Positions 1 to 8,655 are shown, counted from the first letter of the stretch. The stretch is DNA of 64,000 nucleotides from Rossellomorea marisflavi (GCF_001274775.1 NZ_LGUE01000004.1:604163-668162); one strand, 5' to 3'. Notes: generated from the sequence alone by a model not told the origin. Made by a program: numbers and translations.

Positions 1-679
1 CCCTCAGATTAACAATAAGGAATGGATTCCTAGTGTTGTCACCAATCTTCTTTCGGATCCTGGATATATAGATGGTGACAGTCTTTTCCTCACCAAATAC
101 ATCTTCACCCCAAACGCGCTCATACAATTCCCCGCTCGAAAACACTTGATTCGGGTGCTGAAGAAAAAACGTGAGCAGATCCATTTCTTTTGCAGTACAC
201 TCTACTTCCCTCTCTTCAACCACCAGCCTTGCTTCTGAAGGGGTAAGTAATATGTTCCCGTAAGTGAGGCTTGTTTGACTGCTCTTCGGTATGGAACGTG
301 CTTCATACATCTTTTTCCTCCTGAATATCGCTTTGACTCGTGCAACAACTTCCAATGGGTTGAATGGTTTCGTAATGTAGTCATCCCCACCGGCTCCGAG
401 ACCAGTTAATTTATCAAAATCACTTGAGCAGGAACTTATAAAAATAATGGGAGCTTCCGAGTACTTGCGTATTTCTCTACATACTTCAAAACCATCCATA
501 TCCGGTAACATCACATCTAAAAAGATCAGATCAAATTCTTCAGCTTGAACTTTTAAAAGGGTGTCCTTTCCGTTCACACAGGAGGTTATATGTGAGAATC
601 TTTCCTTTGTTAGTGTTACTTCCAATAGCTTGATCAGCCCGACTTCGTCGTCGACAATCAGTATTTTTTCTTTATTCAT
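1..679 (-). CDS. OmpR/PhoB-family response regulator (C-terminus cut by window edge)
   Basis: Reading the minus strand from ATG at 679 gives an uninterrupted receiver plus winged-helix protein that runs off the window, probably lacking only the last few residues. It starts MNKEKILIVDDE, with the acidic pair near residues 10-11, the phospho-acceptor Asp in FLDVMLPDMDG (about residue 55) and the conserved Lys in DDYITKPF (about 105). The second half has the trans_reg_C signature, including TVTIYISRIRKKIGDN near the end. A strong AGGAGG lies just upstream (about 684-690). The partner histidine kinase should lie left of the window. The divergent ABC exporter at 839 is a plausible target by position only. 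Confidence 0.93.
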   Translation of the reverse strand, partial: MNKEKILIVDDEVGLIKLLEVTLTKERFSHITSCVNGKDTLLKVQAEEFDLIFLDVMLPDMDGFEVCREIRKYSEAPIIFISSCSSDFDKLTGLGAGGDDYITKPFNPLEVVARVKAIFRRKKMYEARSIPKSSQTSLTYGNILLTPSEARLVVEEREVECTAKEMDLLTFFLQHPNQVFSSGELYERVWGEDVFGEEKTVTIYISRIRKKIGDNTRNPFLIVNLR

Positions 680-838
680 ACCTATCCTCCTGCACATTCA
701 TGTTATATGTAAATAATACCATTATCTTCATGTGTACTGACCAAAATTACTTTCTTTTTCCTTCTGGTTTACTTTCTATTTACTTTAGTGGCTTACATTT
801 ATTTAGGAAGAAGAATTAAATTCAGAGGTGAAAATGAT

Positions 839-1708
839 ATGCAACTATCCATTCAGAATCTATCAAAACTCTATACTAATAAAACAGCTATTAACGATCT
901 ATCCATAAACCTAACACCTGGAATCACTGGACTTCTTGGTCCTAATGGTGCTGGAAAATCGACCTTCATGAAGATATTAGCAGGTATTGAACAACCTAGC
1001 GGAGGTACTGTGACATGGAACGGAGCCTCTCTGGAAGAGCAAATCAACAAATACAGAAAAGTACTAGGTTATCTCCCCCAGGATTTTGGAGTGTATCCCA
1101 ATCTTACTCCTATTGAATTTTTACAATACATAGCTGCTTTAAAAGGGTTAGACCATCGTTCTTCAAAAAAGCGGATAGAGGGACTACTCGAACAACTTAA
1201 CCTCCATCAAGATCGCAAACGACCAATCGGTGGATTCTCTGGTGGAATGAAGCAACGTGTTGGAATTGCCCAAGCACTATTGAATGATCCTTCCATTCTT
1301 ATTGTAGATGAACCGACGGTGGGGCTTGATCCCCATGAACGTATGAAATTTAGAGATATCATCCAATCACTTTCAGAAGATAGGATCGTAATTTTATCAA
1401 CTCATATTGTTTCTGATGTTGAGTCGATATCAGACAACATCGCCATTCTTGCCAATGGTTCTCTAGAAGCTTTTAAGAGCCCCCAATTCATCATACAGTC
1501 ATTGGAAGGGAAAGTTTGGAGTGGCGTAATTCCTTCGGATAGTTATCAAGATTACCATAGGAATTATAAAATAAGCAGTTCAGTCCAACGCAGCAACGGA
1601 CTCCATTTGCGAATACTCTCTGATCAAAGGCCATTTCCTGAAGCGAACTTGGTATCGGCTAACCTAGAAGATGCTTATCTTCTTTATACTGGAGGCTATC
1701 GGAAATGA
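839..1708 (+). CDS. ABC transporter ATP-binding protein
   Basis: A 289-residue ABC ATPase of the CcmA/NatA type. Walker A is GPNGAGKS, the Q-loop is in YLPQDFG, the signature is FSGGMKQR and Walker B is ILIVDEP followed by the H-loop in STHIVSD. The reading frame is open from a GTG at 788, but the ATG at 839 is preceded by AGAGGTG at proper spacing and gives the normal MQLSIQNLSKLY start, so I use it. It overlaps the permease by 4 bases (ATGA), so the two are co-translated. Codon use is AT-rich, as in the rest of this block. The substrate cannot be told from the sequence. Confidence 0.93.
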   Translation: MQLSIQNLSKLYTNKTAINDLSINLTPGITGLLGPNGAGKSTFMKILAGIEQPSGGTVTWNGASLEEQINKYRKVLGYLPQDFGVYPNLTPIEFLQYIAALKGLDHRSSKKRIEGLLEQLNLHQDRKRPIGGFSGGMKQRVGIAQALLNDPSILIVDEPTVGLDPHERMKFRDIIQSLSEDRIVILSTHIVSDVESISDNIAILANGSLEAFKSPQFIIQSLEGKVWSGVIPSDSYQDYHRNYKISSSVQRSNGLHLRILSDQRPFPEANLVSANLEDAYLLYTGGYRK

Positions 1709-3264
1709 ATACATCCTCTATTATTAAAACACTCTTCGTAAAACAAATTAGAACCACGTCATTTGCTTTTATCACACTCATTTGTTTGCTGGTATGTTTC
1801 ATATGCGTACCAGCAAACAACGCAGGATACGAAGTCTTTTATATAGGGGGCGTCAGGGGGATCTATAATTCCGCTTGGCTTGGAGGTATGCTTGCGATGC
1901 TCTCTACGCTTCTGGTTTGGTTATTCGGTTTCTATAAGCTTCGAAGCCAGGTTACGGAAGATTACACTCTTGGAGTATCCTCACTGATAGCGACAAGCCC
2001 CATAAGCGACCAAAAGTACATGTTTATGAAAGTCATCTCCAACTATTTGGTATTGCTTCTCATTCAGAGTATTTTAACAGGTGGATTTATTGTGATGCAG
2101 GTTGTCAGGGGAGAAGAACATTCTATCCACCTATTACACTATTTACTCCCTTTCTTACTTGTATGTGTTCCTTCATACTTAGTCCTTGCTTCCTTGAGCG
2201 TTTTGTTCGATGTATGCCCCGGCTTGAAAGGGTCATTGGGGAATATTTTATTTTTTGGATTATGGTTATTTTTGAGCGTGGTAACCATCGCTTTGCCTTC
2301 TAGTTTCTTAGATGTCTTCGGCATCGACATCATCCGTGAAAGCATGGTGAATGGAGCTCAGACAGCTTTTCAAAACATTGGGAATCATGCAGAAGGTGGC
2401 AGTTTCGGATATTATCCTCTCACTCAACCAAGTTCGACTTTTGAATGGGGTGGGGTTAATTGGAATGCCCGTTATGTTCTGCTAAGAGGACTTTGGATTG
2501 TGATAGCCATTGGACTAACCTTCCTTGCAGGCTTACTTTTTCATCGTTTTAGACATTCTTCTCAAAACAGCAGCCCGTCAAAAAAACGTACAAAAGAGAA
2601 AACGCCGGTTTTCAAGCGTGACATTGGCCTTGAGTCATTAACACCCATTCACCATGCCAGGTTCTCTTTTATAAACATACTTATGGCCGATGCTCGGTTA
2701 CTGTTAAAAGGGGTGTCTAAATGGAGGTGGTTCCTTCTATTTGTAATTTTCACCTCAACATTATTTCTCCAGCCAGATACGTTTAAAAACGCATACTCAT
2801 TCGTTCTATTAGTACCCATTGGTTTATGGGCATGCTTAGGGAACAGGGAACGGGAAATCGGCGTTCATACGCTAATCCTTTCTTCACGTTCGCCTATTCA
2901 AAAACTATTATCCACCTGGATTTCCTGTTCTTTTTTAACATTCATTTTTTTCTCAGGCATTATATTGAGACTGTATCTTAATCAAGATAGCGATTGGATC
3001 TCTTGGGTAATATCTGCCGGCTTTCTCCCTGCCCTTGGCCTTATGCTCGGTACACTTACGCATTCAAGGAAATTATTCGACGTTCTTTACTTGTTGTGGT
3101 GGTATCTCGGACCTTTCAACGATGTTGCCAATTTAAACTTTATATCTTTTAAGACATCATTTCTCTTTGCTATCATGACTTGCCTTTTGGTTTTGGCCAC
3201 ATTAGGTGTTCCATGGTTTTTAAAATACAGTTCCCGATTAAAGTTATTTAAAGGAAGAAGGTAA
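1705..3264 (+). CDS. ABC transporter permease, ABC-2 like
   Basis: A 519-residue polytopic membrane protein coupled to the upstream ATPase by a 4-base overlap. It has two halves. The first begins with a membrane segment at about residues 18-37, followed by several more hydrophobic segments to about residue 280. A basic linker (SPSKKRTKEKTP, about 290-305) follows, then a second set of roughly six segments to the C-terminus. This is the organisation of large exporter-type permeases encoded beside CcmA-like ATPases. The basic linker is presumably cytoplasmic. Operon context with a DUF4097 lipoprotein and a divergent response regulator suggests a signal-controlled envelope exporter, but that is inference. 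Confidence 0.85.
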   Translation: MNTSSIIKTLFVKQIRTTSFAFITLICLLVCFICVPANNAGYEVFYIGGVRGIYNSAWLGGMLAMLSTLLVWLFGFYKLRSQVTEDYTLGVSSLIATSPISDQKYMFMKVISNYLVLLLIQSILTGGFIVMQVVRGEEHSIHLLHYLLPFLLVCVPSYLVLASLSVLFDVCPGLKGSLGNILFFGLWLFLSVVTIALPSSFLDVFGIDIIRESMVNGAQTAFQNIGNHAEGGSFGYYPLTQPSSTFEWGGVNWNARYVLLRGLWIVIAIGLTFLAGLLFHRFRHSSQNSSPSKKRTKEKTPVFKRDIGLESLTPIHHARFSFINILMADARLLLKGVSKWRWFLLFVIFTSTLFLQPDTFKNAYSFVLLVPIGLWACLGNREREIGVHTLILSSRSPIQKLLSTWISCSFLTFIFFSGIILRLYLNQDSDWISWVISAGFLPALGLMLGTLTHSRKLFDVLYLLWWYLGPFNDVANLNFISFKTSFLFAIMTCLLVLATLGVPWFLKYSSRLKLFKGRR

Positions 3265-3268
3265 TGAA

Positions 3269-3961
3269 ATGAAATTCATTTATAGTAGTCTACTTATTCT
3301 CACTCTTCTTTTGACAGGTTGTAGCAAAGAAGAGACCCAAGAGTTCCCTGATCAAAAGAACATTTTTGTTGAAACTGATGGACAAAACATTTCAGTAGTC
3401 CCATCAAAAACCGATCAAATTACGGTTAAGAGCGAAGATGAATTAATCACTGATGTAAAGCAAGAAGGCATTCATTTCAGCCTTGCTGATACAAAACCGA
3501 TCAATTTTAAAACCAGCACATTGACTATAGCAATACCTGACAATAATCACGATGCCATCTCCCTGATTTCTACATCAGGAAAAATAAAAGGGAAGGAAGT
3601 CCATGCTGCTAAACTGTACAGTAAGTCTGATTCAGGAAGCATTCGCCTGTCCTCTATTCAGGGAGAACAGATTGAAATCGAAACCCTTTCTGGAAATACA
3701 ACATTGACTAGTGATAATCAACTAACTAAGGATACCAATATTAAAACTGAGACCGGTGATATCAACATTGTCTTTAAAAAGGAAATGAATAACATTCTGC
3801 TAGATTTACAAACTACATCCGGATCGATTCATACCCCTTTCCAGAAAGATCCTACGATTGATAATGGAAAACAACGTTTAACATATAAAAAGGGGAATGT
3901 TGAACATACGCTCTCCCTAGAATCCAATTCAGGAACTATTAATGTAGATTATTCCAAATAA
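3269..3961 (+). CDS. DUF4097-like beta-strand lipoprotein
   Basis: A 230-residue protein with a lipoprotein signal (hydrophobic LLILTLLLTGC, lipobox Cys at residue 18), so it should be acylated and anchored outside the membrane. The mature part is rich in alternating short strands with repeated S-G-x-I turns (TSGKIKGKEV, SDSGSIRLSSI, TSGSIHTPF, NSGTINVDY). This is typical of the DUF4097 head-domain fold, a right-handed beta structure of unknown biochemical role. It starts 4 bases after the permease stop, so it is the third gene of that operon. A hairpin terminator follows at 3966-4006. Confidence 0.82.
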   Translation: MKFIYSSLLILTLLLTGCSKEETQEFPDQKNIFVETDGQNISVVPSKTDQITVKSEDELITDVKQEGIHFSLADTKPINFKTSTLTIAIPDNNHDAISLISTSGKIKGKEVHAAKLYSKSDSGSIRLSSIQGEQIEIETLSGNTTLTSDNQLTKDTNIKTETGDINIVFKKEMNNILLDLQTTSGSIHTPFQKDPTIDNGKQRLTYKKGNVEHTLSLESNSGTINVDYSK

Positions 3962-3965
3962 ATTA

Positions 3966-4006
3966 TAGGCCTGATCAGACTCTATCAAATGAGCTGGTCA
4001 GACCTA
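3966..4006 (+). terminator. Terminator of the ABC/DUF4097 operon
   Basis: Inverted repeat TAGGCCTGATCAG ... CTGGTCAGACCTA, followed by TTTTG, 5 bases after the lipoprotein stop. Two mismatches or wobbles lie in the stem and the loop is about 15 bases. Confidence 0.65.
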
Positions 4007-4156
4007 TTTTGTTATTTAAATCGGCTTGTCAGTTTATATATATAAACTCCAAACTATAGGAGTATAAAATGTACGAAAATATATGTTTATCAACATTAGA
4101 AATCCCGTTATATCAACGTTTCACTATTCCTCACTATTTTAATGTATAATTACCTT

Positions 4157-4185
4157 TATACACGCATGTAATCGTACTATATAAT
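4157..4185 (+). promoter_or_regulatory. Promoter for the tyrosine recombinase (short or no leader)
   Basis: TATACA at 4157-4162, a 17-base spacer and TATAAT at 4180-4185. The predicted start of transcription at about 4192 is only some six bases before the ATG at 4198. There is no Shine-Dalgarno sequence between them, so the mRNA may be translated leaderless. Confidence 0.5.
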
Positions 4186-4197
4186 GAGCTGTTTTTG

Positions 4198-4746
4198 ATG
4201 GGATATTATAATGTAGAACCTCTCCGATCGCCGGATGAAATTACTCAATTCCGTGCGGCCCTTTTTGAGCTGGGTGGCGACCGGAACAAATTTTTGTTCA
4301 CGCTCGGGATCAATACTGGTCTTCGGATCAGTGACCTGGTCAAATTGAAGGTCGGTGACATTTATGGGAAGCCTTATGCCGATCTACTTGAAAAGAAGAC
4401 GAAAAAGAAACGGCGACTCCATTTGATCGCGATCCAAGGGGACATTGTTGAATACTGTATAGGGAAGCAGCCGGATGGTTTCCTGTTCCCCAGCAAGAAA
4501 ACAGACAGTCATATCAGCACCACCCAGGCTTACCGGATCTTGGTTGCAGCTGGGGAATGGATTGGTCGTCGCGACATCGGCACCCATACGATGCGGAAAA
4601 CTTTTGGGTATCACTATTACAAACGGACCAAGGACGTCTATACACTTATGGAGATCTTCGGCCACGCTTCCCCCATGATTACGAAGAGGTACATCGGGAT
4701 CCGTGAGGTTGAGATTGCAGATAGCTTAAAGGATTTCAGACTATAA
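4198..4746 (+). CDS. Small tyrosine recombinase/integrase (catalytic domain only)
   Basis: A 182-residue protein that is essentially only the catalytic domain of a phage-integrase family recombinase. The first Arg is in TGLRISDLVKL (about residue 44), the HxxR box is HTMRKTF (about 141-147), the second His is in IFGHASP (about 163-169) and the nucleophile Tyr is in TKRYIGI (about 175). The usual N-terminal SAM-like core-binding domain is missing, which is normal for a class of short solo integrases in Bacillus. I see no ribosome site at the ATG; a promoter sits directly upstream. Base composition is clearly more GC-rich than its neighbours. No matching att repeats were recognised around it. 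Confidence 0.88.
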   Translation: MGYYNVEPLRSPDEITQFRAALFELGGDRNKFLFTLGINTGLRISDLVKLKVGDIYGKPYADLLEKKTKKKRRLHLIAIQGDIVEYCIGKQPDGFLFPSKKTDSHISTTQAYRILVAAGEWIGRRDIGTHTMRKTFGYHYYKRTKDVYTLMEIFGHASPMITKRYIGIREVEIADSLKDFRL

Positions 4747-4772
4747 AAAAGGCATTCACCGATAACATTTAT

Positions 4773-4829
4773 TTTACAAAATTTTTATTTTATGCTATAA
4801 TTTACAAATTAATTTATTCTGTATATAAT
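4773..4829 (+). promoter_or_regulatory. Two stacked consensus sigma-A promoters for the methyltransferase
   Basis: Promoter 1: TTTACA 4773-4778, 17-base spacer, TATAAT 4796-4801. Promoter 2: TTTACA 4801-4806, 17-base spacer, TATAAT 4824-4829. The second -35 shares one base with the first -10, so the two units are offset by exactly 28 bases. Both have perfect -10 boxes and optimal spacing. Confidence 0.75.
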
Positions 4830-4858
4830 AAGACTCTCCTGGCCAGGGGAGTCTTATT
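4827..4858 (+). promoter_or_regulatory. 32-bp near-perfect palindrome over the start of the methyltransferase transcript
   Basis: Two 16-base arms (4827-4842 and 4843-4858) match except for one position that still forms G-U in RNA. It overlaps the downstream -10 box and the predicted start site, about 20 bases before the start codon. It could be a repressor operator, or an mRNA 5' hairpin acting as terminator/attenuator. There is no long U-run after it, which argues against a plain terminator. Confidence 0.6.
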
Positions 4859-4877
4859 TATATGGAGGAATAACTTA

Positions 4878-5795
4878 ATGAATCAAAACGAAAACAGTAT
4901 AACATCCTTAGTTTCTGCCTTTTCTAGAGCCTATCATAGTCTTTACGATTCACCGAAAATTTTCAATGATTTTTTAGCCAGGGACCTTATATCTGACGAT
5001 GAATTCGACATGATTAGTAAAAATATGATTCAGGGAATATCATTCTTTAATTCAAAAATCGGACAAGAATTTCAAGAACAACCAGACAAAATACTAAAAT
5101 GGATTTCACAAATACAACTTTCTCCAACTCCATTAGCCAGAGCTGCTTTTTGTGAAAAAGTGTTACTTAATGAAATCAAGTTAGGAACAAATCAATACGT
5201 TATTTTAGGGGCAGGATTAGATACTTTTTCATTCAGGCATCCCGAATTAGACAATACATTAGAAATATTTGAAGTTGATCATCCAGCTTCACAAAGTTTT
5301 AAGAAAAAACGACTCGCTGACAAAAACATGATAATTCCTAATAATCTTCATTTTATACCGATGGACTTCTCAAAAAGATTGACGGATCAAGATTTCATTC
5401 TTGCGGGATTTGACTACAGCAAAAAAACATTTTTTAGCCTTTTAGGTGTTTCATATTATTTGAGTAAGAGAGAGATCTCAAATTTACTTTCTCATTTATT
5501 TTCTAAAGTCCCTTCTGGAAGTTCGATCGTATTTGATTACGGGGATGAAGGGCTGTTCAAAAGCAAAGGTACATCTAACCGTGTAGAAAATATGATCAAG
5601 ATGGCTGCAGTAGGTGGCGAAAAAATGCAATCTTGTTTCACTACAGATGATATAGAAATTATGTTAGAAAAATCAAATTTGCTTATATATGAGCACTTAA
5701 CACCTTCAATGATCAATGATCGTTTTTTTTCAAATCGTTCAGATTACCTTACTGCGTTTGAAACCATTAATTATATCCATGCAGTAAAACGATAA
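4878..5795 (+). CDS. Class I SAM-dependent methyltransferase, LCMT/PPM-like family
   Basis: A 305-residue protein of the leucine-carboxyl-methyltransferase-like family, whose bacterial members mostly methylate small molecules. The SAM-binding motif GAGLDTFSFR is at about 111-120, preceded by PLARAAFCE (Arg near 88) and followed by the acidic end of strand 2 in EVDHP. The start ATG has GGAGGA about 8 bases upstream. Codon use is very AT-rich compared with the chromosome to the right, suggesting transfer. It is monocistronic, with two strong promoters, a large palindrome in front and a terminator behind. Substrate unknown; a natural-product or resistance role is possible but not shown. Confidence 0.83.
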   Translation: MNQNENSITSLVSAFSRAYHSLYDSPKIFNDFLARDLISDDEFDMISKNMIQGISFFNSKIGQEFQEQPDKILKWISQIQLSPTPLARAAFCEKVLLNEIKLGTNQYVILGAGLDTFSFRHPELDNTLEIFEVDHPASQSFKKKRLADKNMIIPNNLHFIPMDFSKRLTDQDFILAGFDYSKKTFFSLLGVSYYLSKREISNLLSHLFSKVPSGSSIVFDYGDEGLFKSKGTSNRVENMIKMAAVGGEKMQSCFTTDDIEIMLEKSNLLIYEHLTPSMINDRFFSNRSDYLTAFETINYIHAVKR

Positions 5796-5807
5796 TAATT
5801 CCCATAA

Positions 5808-5836
5808 GAGCCTCTCAACAAATGTTGGGGGCTTTT
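5808..5836 (+). terminator. Terminator after the methyltransferase
   Basis: AGCCTCTCAACA - AA - TGTTGGGGGCT followed by TTTT, 13 bases after the stop codon. Confidence 0.8.
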
Positions 5837-5840
5837 TCAT

Positions 5841-6220
5841 AAAATTGAAAGAACCCTTATGAGAGGTTAGCATCCTACATTTTCATGTAAATAGTTTTTA
5901 ATCATTTGGGTACACTCTATTGATTCAATATCGCTGTTTGTTTCGAACTATTTGCTAACTAAACTTGAAATTTCTTCTTTTTTTCGTTTAACAAATGAGG
6001 AGTGCCTCCCTATTTTAAAGTTAAGTACTCTGTGTGAATTTATATATACCCAGAGTCGAGATGATCCATTGAATATTAAAGGATTCTCCTCCAAAATTCA
6101 TTAAACCTGCCTTATACATGTGAAGCGTGATACATTAAATTTTATAACATACTAAGAAAGCCCTTTTCTTTGTGTACACAGTTCAAACTTCATTGTTATA
6201 CACACTAGGTACCTCTAAAT
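5841..6220. other. AT-rich intergenic stretch, nothing recognised
   Basis: About 380 bases with no open frame preceded by a ribosome site, no stable long hairpin and no repeat shared with the rest of the window. It lies at the right end of the AT-rich block, so it may hold remnants of the transferred segment. Confidence 0.4.
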
Positions 6221-6221
6221 A

Positions 6222-6254
6222 AAAACAGAACTTCATATCCAGAAGTTCTGTTTT
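6222..6254 (-). terminator. Terminator of the alpha/beta hydrolase gene
   Basis: A perfect 13-bp stem AAAACAGAACTTC / GAAGTTCTGTTTT with a 7-base loop. It would work in both directions and lies 11 bases past the stop of the minus-strand gene. Confidence 0.85.
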
Positions 6255-6265
6255 CTCACCTCATA

Positions 6266-7081
6266 TCAGATGTTTTCTCCAATCCGATCCAACCATTCCT
6301 CCACTAAAGCATTAAAGATCCCCGGCTGCTCAATCTGCAGGTTATGCCCCGCCTGGTCCACTACGACAAATGTACCACGTGGAAATTTCTCTTCTAATTC
6401 AAGGGCATCTTGGTACCCCACCGTCGCGTCTTGTTTCCCCAGTAGGAACAAACTTGGCTTGGCAAAGACCGATTGACCAATTTCAAATGAAAAACCATAA
6501 TTCTCCTGGACCTTATCCAAAAAATCATGATCCGCCACTCTAATTCCACTTATGACCTCGCTGTTGTACCTCTCCCACGTCGACTTATTCAGCACCACAT
6601 TGTTGCTCCTGAAGTCTTCAAGTTCAGTCTGGCTCAGTGTGCTGATGAAATTCTCATCAATCTTCAAAACCTCGTGCTCAGGCACGGTCCGATCCTGATG
6701 ATGGGGCTTGATCACAGGACAGATGAATGCTGCACCAAGGATGTTATGTTCATCCTTATGGATCAGGCCGTTGGTCAAATAACCACCGTATGACTCGCCC
6801 GCTATAGCGTACTTCTGATCAGGAATGACCGTCTGAATGAACTCATGGACCGCTTCCAACATATCATCGGAACAATTTATCCCGTCATAATTCTTCGTCA
6901 AGCCCATTCCTGGAAGGTCTATATAGATCCGCCTCCACCCATGCCGTTCGTTGAATACAGGCTCCATGCACCCTTTCATTAAACGATGATCGGGTGAATA
7001 GCCGTGGATCATGAGGATGGGGGTACCTTCTCCTATTTCTTCATAATAGATGTCTGCTTTGCGGACTTTACAATAAGGCAT
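6266..7081 (-). CDS. Alpha/beta hydrolase
   Basis: A 271-residue cytoplasmic alpha/beta-fold hydrolase. The oxyanion-region HGYS motif follows strand 3 (MIHGYSPDH, about 24-32), the nucleophile elbow is GESYGG (Ser about 97), the acid is probably Asp in LLGKQDATVGY, and the catalytic His is in QAGHNLQIEQP near residue 245. The whole Ser-Asp-His triad is therefore present. An AGGAGA-type ribosome site lies just upstream of the ATG. It is followed (in the gene's direction) by its own terminator. The LysR gene upstream points the same way; no substrate can be inferred. Confidence 0.87.
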   Translation of the reverse strand: MPYCKVRKADIYYEEIGEGTPILMIHGYSPDHRLMKGCMEPVFNERHGWRRIYIDLPGMGLTKNYDGINCSDDMLEAVHEFIQTVIPDQKYAIAGESYGGYLTNGLIHKDEHNILGAAFICPVIKPHHQDRTVPEHEVLKIDENFISTLSQTELEDFRSNNVVLNKSTWERYNSEVISGIRVADHDFLDKVQENYGFSFEIGQSVFAKPSLFLLGKQDATVGYQDALELEEKFPRGTFVVVDQAGHNLQIEQPGIFNALVEEWLDRIGENI

Positions 7082-7165
7082 GTGATCGTCTCCTTTTATA
7101 TGTCTATCAATCTGTTATCACCTATTATATCGTGTTTAATCTCGAAACGATGAAGTGGGAACCCC

Positions 7166-7957
7166 TTAAGGCAACAGGTCAGCAGGGATCTCCCTCCCTG
7201 ATTCACGCATCGTGTAGAAGTGAACAGACAGGTTCTCTGCCTCTACATCTTCCACTCTATCTAATTGATCATCCTTTATGGGCAAAAAGGCGATTCCTTT
7301 TCCCTCTGAGATAAATTCCTGGATCAGTGAGAAAGAATCCAACGGATGCAGCTGCTCCTTGGGGATATGATTCTTTTCCATAAAGTCGATCGTACGCTTC
7401 CTGAAGGGACACTGTTGGTCCTGACTGACAAAGAAGTATTCCTTCGCGTAATCCACGATCGTCTTTCCCTTCGCTTTCTGTAATCCCATTGAAATCGTAT
7501 GGCTCCCCACTTGTTGGAAATCTGAATCGGCATACGTTCCATACGTGATGACCATGTCCAACCTTTGATTCCTTAATAGAGAGTACAGCTGGCTGCTGTT
7601 CTCGATCGTCAATTCGTACTTCATGAACGTCCCGCTTATCCGTTTGCTGACATAGCTGGACAGAATTGATGGCGATGTGGCTATACGGTAAGGAAGGGCC
7701 TGGGTCCTTTTGATTTCATGTTTCGCTTCGTCCACCAGGTTCAAGATCCTGTTGGCATAGTCGACGAGTACATCTCCTGATGGAAGGGTGGTGACGCCTT
7801 TATTCGATCGGTGGAGTAGCGGTGTGTCCAGTTCTTGTTCCAGCCGCTTGATCCGTTCTGTAAGATGAGGCTGCACATACCCCAAGACGTTCGCGGCCTT
7901 ACTGATTGATCCTTCTGTTACGACTGTCTTGAATATGACAAGGTCATTGATTTCCAT
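7166..7957 (-). CDS. LysR-family transcriptional regulator
   Basis: A 263-residue LysR-type protein. The N-terminal winged helix (about 1-60) begins MEINDLVIFKTVVTEGSIS, has the family AANVLGYVQPHLTERIKRLE recognition region and the LLHRSNKGVTTL wing, then a linker helix and a periplasmic-binding-like sensor domain. It is somewhat shorter than the usual 290-300 residues; the second sensor subdomain looks compact. It is divergent from a DUF4865 gene at 8077, with a dyad between them. LysR/DUF4865 pairs recur in Bacillaceae, so regulation of that gene is the likely job. Confidence 0.88.
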   Translation of the reverse strand: MEINDLVIFKTVVTEGSISKAANVLGYVQPHLTERIKRLEQELDTPLLHRSNKGVTTLPSGDVLVDYANRILNLVDEAKHEIKRTQALPYRIATSPSILSSYVSKRISGTFMKYELTIENSSQLYSLLRNQRLDMVITYGTYADSDFQQVGSHTISMGLQKAKGKTIVDYAKEYFFVSQDQQCPFRKRTIDFMEKNHIPKEQLHPLDSFSLIQEFISEGKGIAFLPIKDDQLDRVEDVEAENLSVHFYTMRESGREIPADLLP

Positions 7958-7991
7958 ATCGTTCAGCTCTTTTCCTGCTATCAGATTTCAT

Positions 7992-8007
7992 GATGATCGG
8001 CATCATC
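7992..8007. promoter_or_regulatory. Dyad between LysR and DUF4865 genes
   Basis: GATGAT - CGGC - ATCATC, a perfect 6-bp-arm inverted repeat in the 120-bp divergent interval. It is a candidate LysR binding site; the position fits, the sequence is only suggestive. Confidence 0.4.
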
Positions 8008-8076
8008 TATACCTATTTTACACCTAATCTCTTCAGGATTATCATGAATCTATACCATTGAAAGAGAGTGATGAAC

Positions 8077-8622
8077 ATGATTGGCATGCAATACAAAGTC
8101 ATCCTGCCGAAGGATTATGATATGGGGATCATCAGAAACAGGGTCCAAGAGAACGGGATGAAGACGGATGGTTTCAACGGACTCGACTTCAAAGCCTATT
8201 TAATCACCGAGGCAGGGAAGAACGGTCAACTCTATAACTCTTACACACCTTTCTATATATGGAACAACCATGAAGGAATGAACACCTTCCTATTCGATGG
8301 GTATTATGACAATATCTTGGACTCCTTCGGCTGGCAGCATATTCAGATCGGTGTCCCGTTGATCCTTGACCTAGATCCGAACTTTCCCAAAAGTCAGTAC
8401 GTTGTAGAATACGCTGGACGTATTGCCGAGACTGCTTCATTAGCGGACCACTACCTTCTTGAGGCCGTCAACGTGGAAGGATCCGAAGAATGCTTGGGAA
8501 ATGTAGTGGTCTATAATCCGGATAAGTGGGGCTACAGCCATTTTCGTTTTTATGAAGAGAAACCGGATGTTGAGGTGTCTGAGCACCGGACCGTGTATGA
8601 GATTTTACATATTTCGAGATAA
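8077..8622 (+). CDS. DUF4865 family protein
   Basis: A 181-residue protein beginning MIGMQYKVILPKDYDMGIIR, the typical opening of DUF4865 proteins. It also carries the family's YNSYTPFYIW and FGWQHIQIGVP segments. The function of the family is unknown. Alternative starts exist at 8068 (GTG) and 8071 (ATG); the AGAGAG site at 8062-8067 is best spaced for the ATG at 8077. No signal peptide or membrane segment is present, so it should be cytoplasmic. It is divergent from a LysR regulator, which probably controls it. Confidence 0.85.
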   Translation: MIGMQYKVILPKDYDMGIIRNRVQENGMKTDGFNGLDFKAYLITEAGKNGQLYNSYTPFYIWNNHEGMNTFLFDGYYDNILDSFGWQHIQIGVPLILDLDPNFPKSQYVVEYAGRIAETASLADHYLLEAVNVEGSEECLGNVVVYNPDKWGYSHFRFYEEKPDVEVSEHRTVYEILHISR

Positions 8623-8626
8623 GCAA

Positions 8627-8655
8627 GAAGGGAGACCCGTGACGGGCCTCCCTTC
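8627..8655. terminator. Bidirectional terminator between convergent genes
   Basis: GAAGGGAG-A-CCCGT / ACGGG-C-CTCCCTTC with a single A-C mismatch, lying in the 38 bases between the DUF4865 stop and the AraC-type gene stop. Confidence 0.75.
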
